Of a stretch of DNA of 51,478 nt, positions 51,369 through 51,478 are shown piece after piece. The position numbers were made by a program, and so were the translations under genes. Positions within the stretch are counted from its first letter, which is position 1. Every line of letters begins with the position of its first letter. The stretch is from UBA6186 sp050012295 (lineage in GTDB: Bacteria > Pseudomonadota > Gammaproteobacteria > UBA6186 > Azoamicaceae), in NCBI GenBank assembly GCA_050012295.1, contig JBEKHL010000004.1, positions 1-51,478 of the forward strand, given 5' to 3'. The notes beneath the pieces were generated by a model, which was given only the letters and a program-made list of their open reading frames with translations, did no database searches and was not told the DNA's origin.

Positions 51369-51478
51369 TCAGGAAATCTGTCGCCTAGAAGTTAAATAAC
51401 TTAGGTGGGCGATGGAGTATAATTATGATCCCAAAAAATAATTTTTCTGAAGACTTTAAAAAAACTATGGTTACAAAA
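51365..51478 (+). mobile_element. left end of an insertion sequence (partial at window edge)
   Basis: The helicase reading frame ends abruptly at tgtttcagg. A hairpin-forming stretch (about 51382-51412) and then ATG 51426 follow, opening a frame MIPKNNFSEDFKKTMVTK that runs off the window; it resembles the N-terminus of IS3-type OrfA proteins (basic, ..F.EDFK..). Family assignment is weak; interruption of a conserved domain is the better evidence. Confidence 0.6.

Overview
The window is AT-rich throughout and reads as a chromosomal segment of a host-associated gammaproteobacterium. Three things point that way. Gene blocks ruvA-ruvB-tolQRAB-pal-cpoB and gmk-rpoZ-spoT are in gammaproteobacterial order. 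A FabA-type dehydratase and a YhhQ/Tgt queuosine-salvage pair are present. Two tandem small membrane proteins resemble IcmD of Dot/Icm (type IVB) secretion, and two soluble proteins carry eukaryote-like linear motifs, so a Legionellales-type lifestyle is plausible but not proven.

Layout. 1-1540: a complete IS50/Tn5-type insertion sequence with perfect 25-bp ends. 1604-7696: EamA exporter (-), transketolase, phosphoglycerate kinase and an ABC exporter; a 144-bp MITE-like palindrome lies between tkt and pgk, supplies the tkt stop codon and sits where gap is often found. 7743-14240: ruvA, ruvB and the Tol-Pal envelope operon, with a second palindromic element between ruvA and ruvB. 14305-22818 (-): a small acidic protein, then a tightly overlapped unit reading yhhQ, tgt, fabD, KAS III, FabA-like, FabZ-like, KAS II, ACP, acyltransferase, phosphopantetheinyl transferase: an almost self-contained acyl-chain synthesis and transfer set without a ketoreductase or enoyl reductase. 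22830-34782: tRNA-Lys, IcmD-like pair, M48 protease, TusA, AI-2E-type permease, YciC-like protein, GcvR-like protein, spoT, rpoZ, gmk, exonuclease III, TolC, polysaccharide deacetylase and an orphan protein. 34794-37074: minor-pilin genes of PilX/PilV type and, divergently, a PilW-like protein with about 190 residues of Lys-rich helical repeats in front. 37206-42374: groES-groEL, a candidate PP1-binding protein, a second YciC-like protein and an M61 peptidase.

42640-51478 is an accessory island. Three related leader sequences each precede a toxin-antitoxin type module: truncated HigB/HigA, AbiEi/AbiEii copy 1, AbiEi/AbiEii copy 2. Two of the leaders follow a 3'-half tRNA-Glu sequence, and both AbiE modules are followed by the same tyrosine integrase gene, first as a frameshifted fragment and then intact. 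This looks like a tandem array of small tRNA-Glu-targeting integrative cassettes whose cargo is toxin-antitoxin modules. Next come a 46-residue membrane peptide with its own promoter, an Mrr endonuclease, and a restriction-type helicase cut by another insertion sequence at the window's right edge.

Start codons were moved from the longest open frame where a Shine-Dalgarno sequence or family alignment favoured a downstream start (cpoB, acpP, M48 protease, the orphan protein at 33943, groES, groEL, the PP1-motif protein, AbiEi copy 2). All assignments come from reading motifs; no database search was run.
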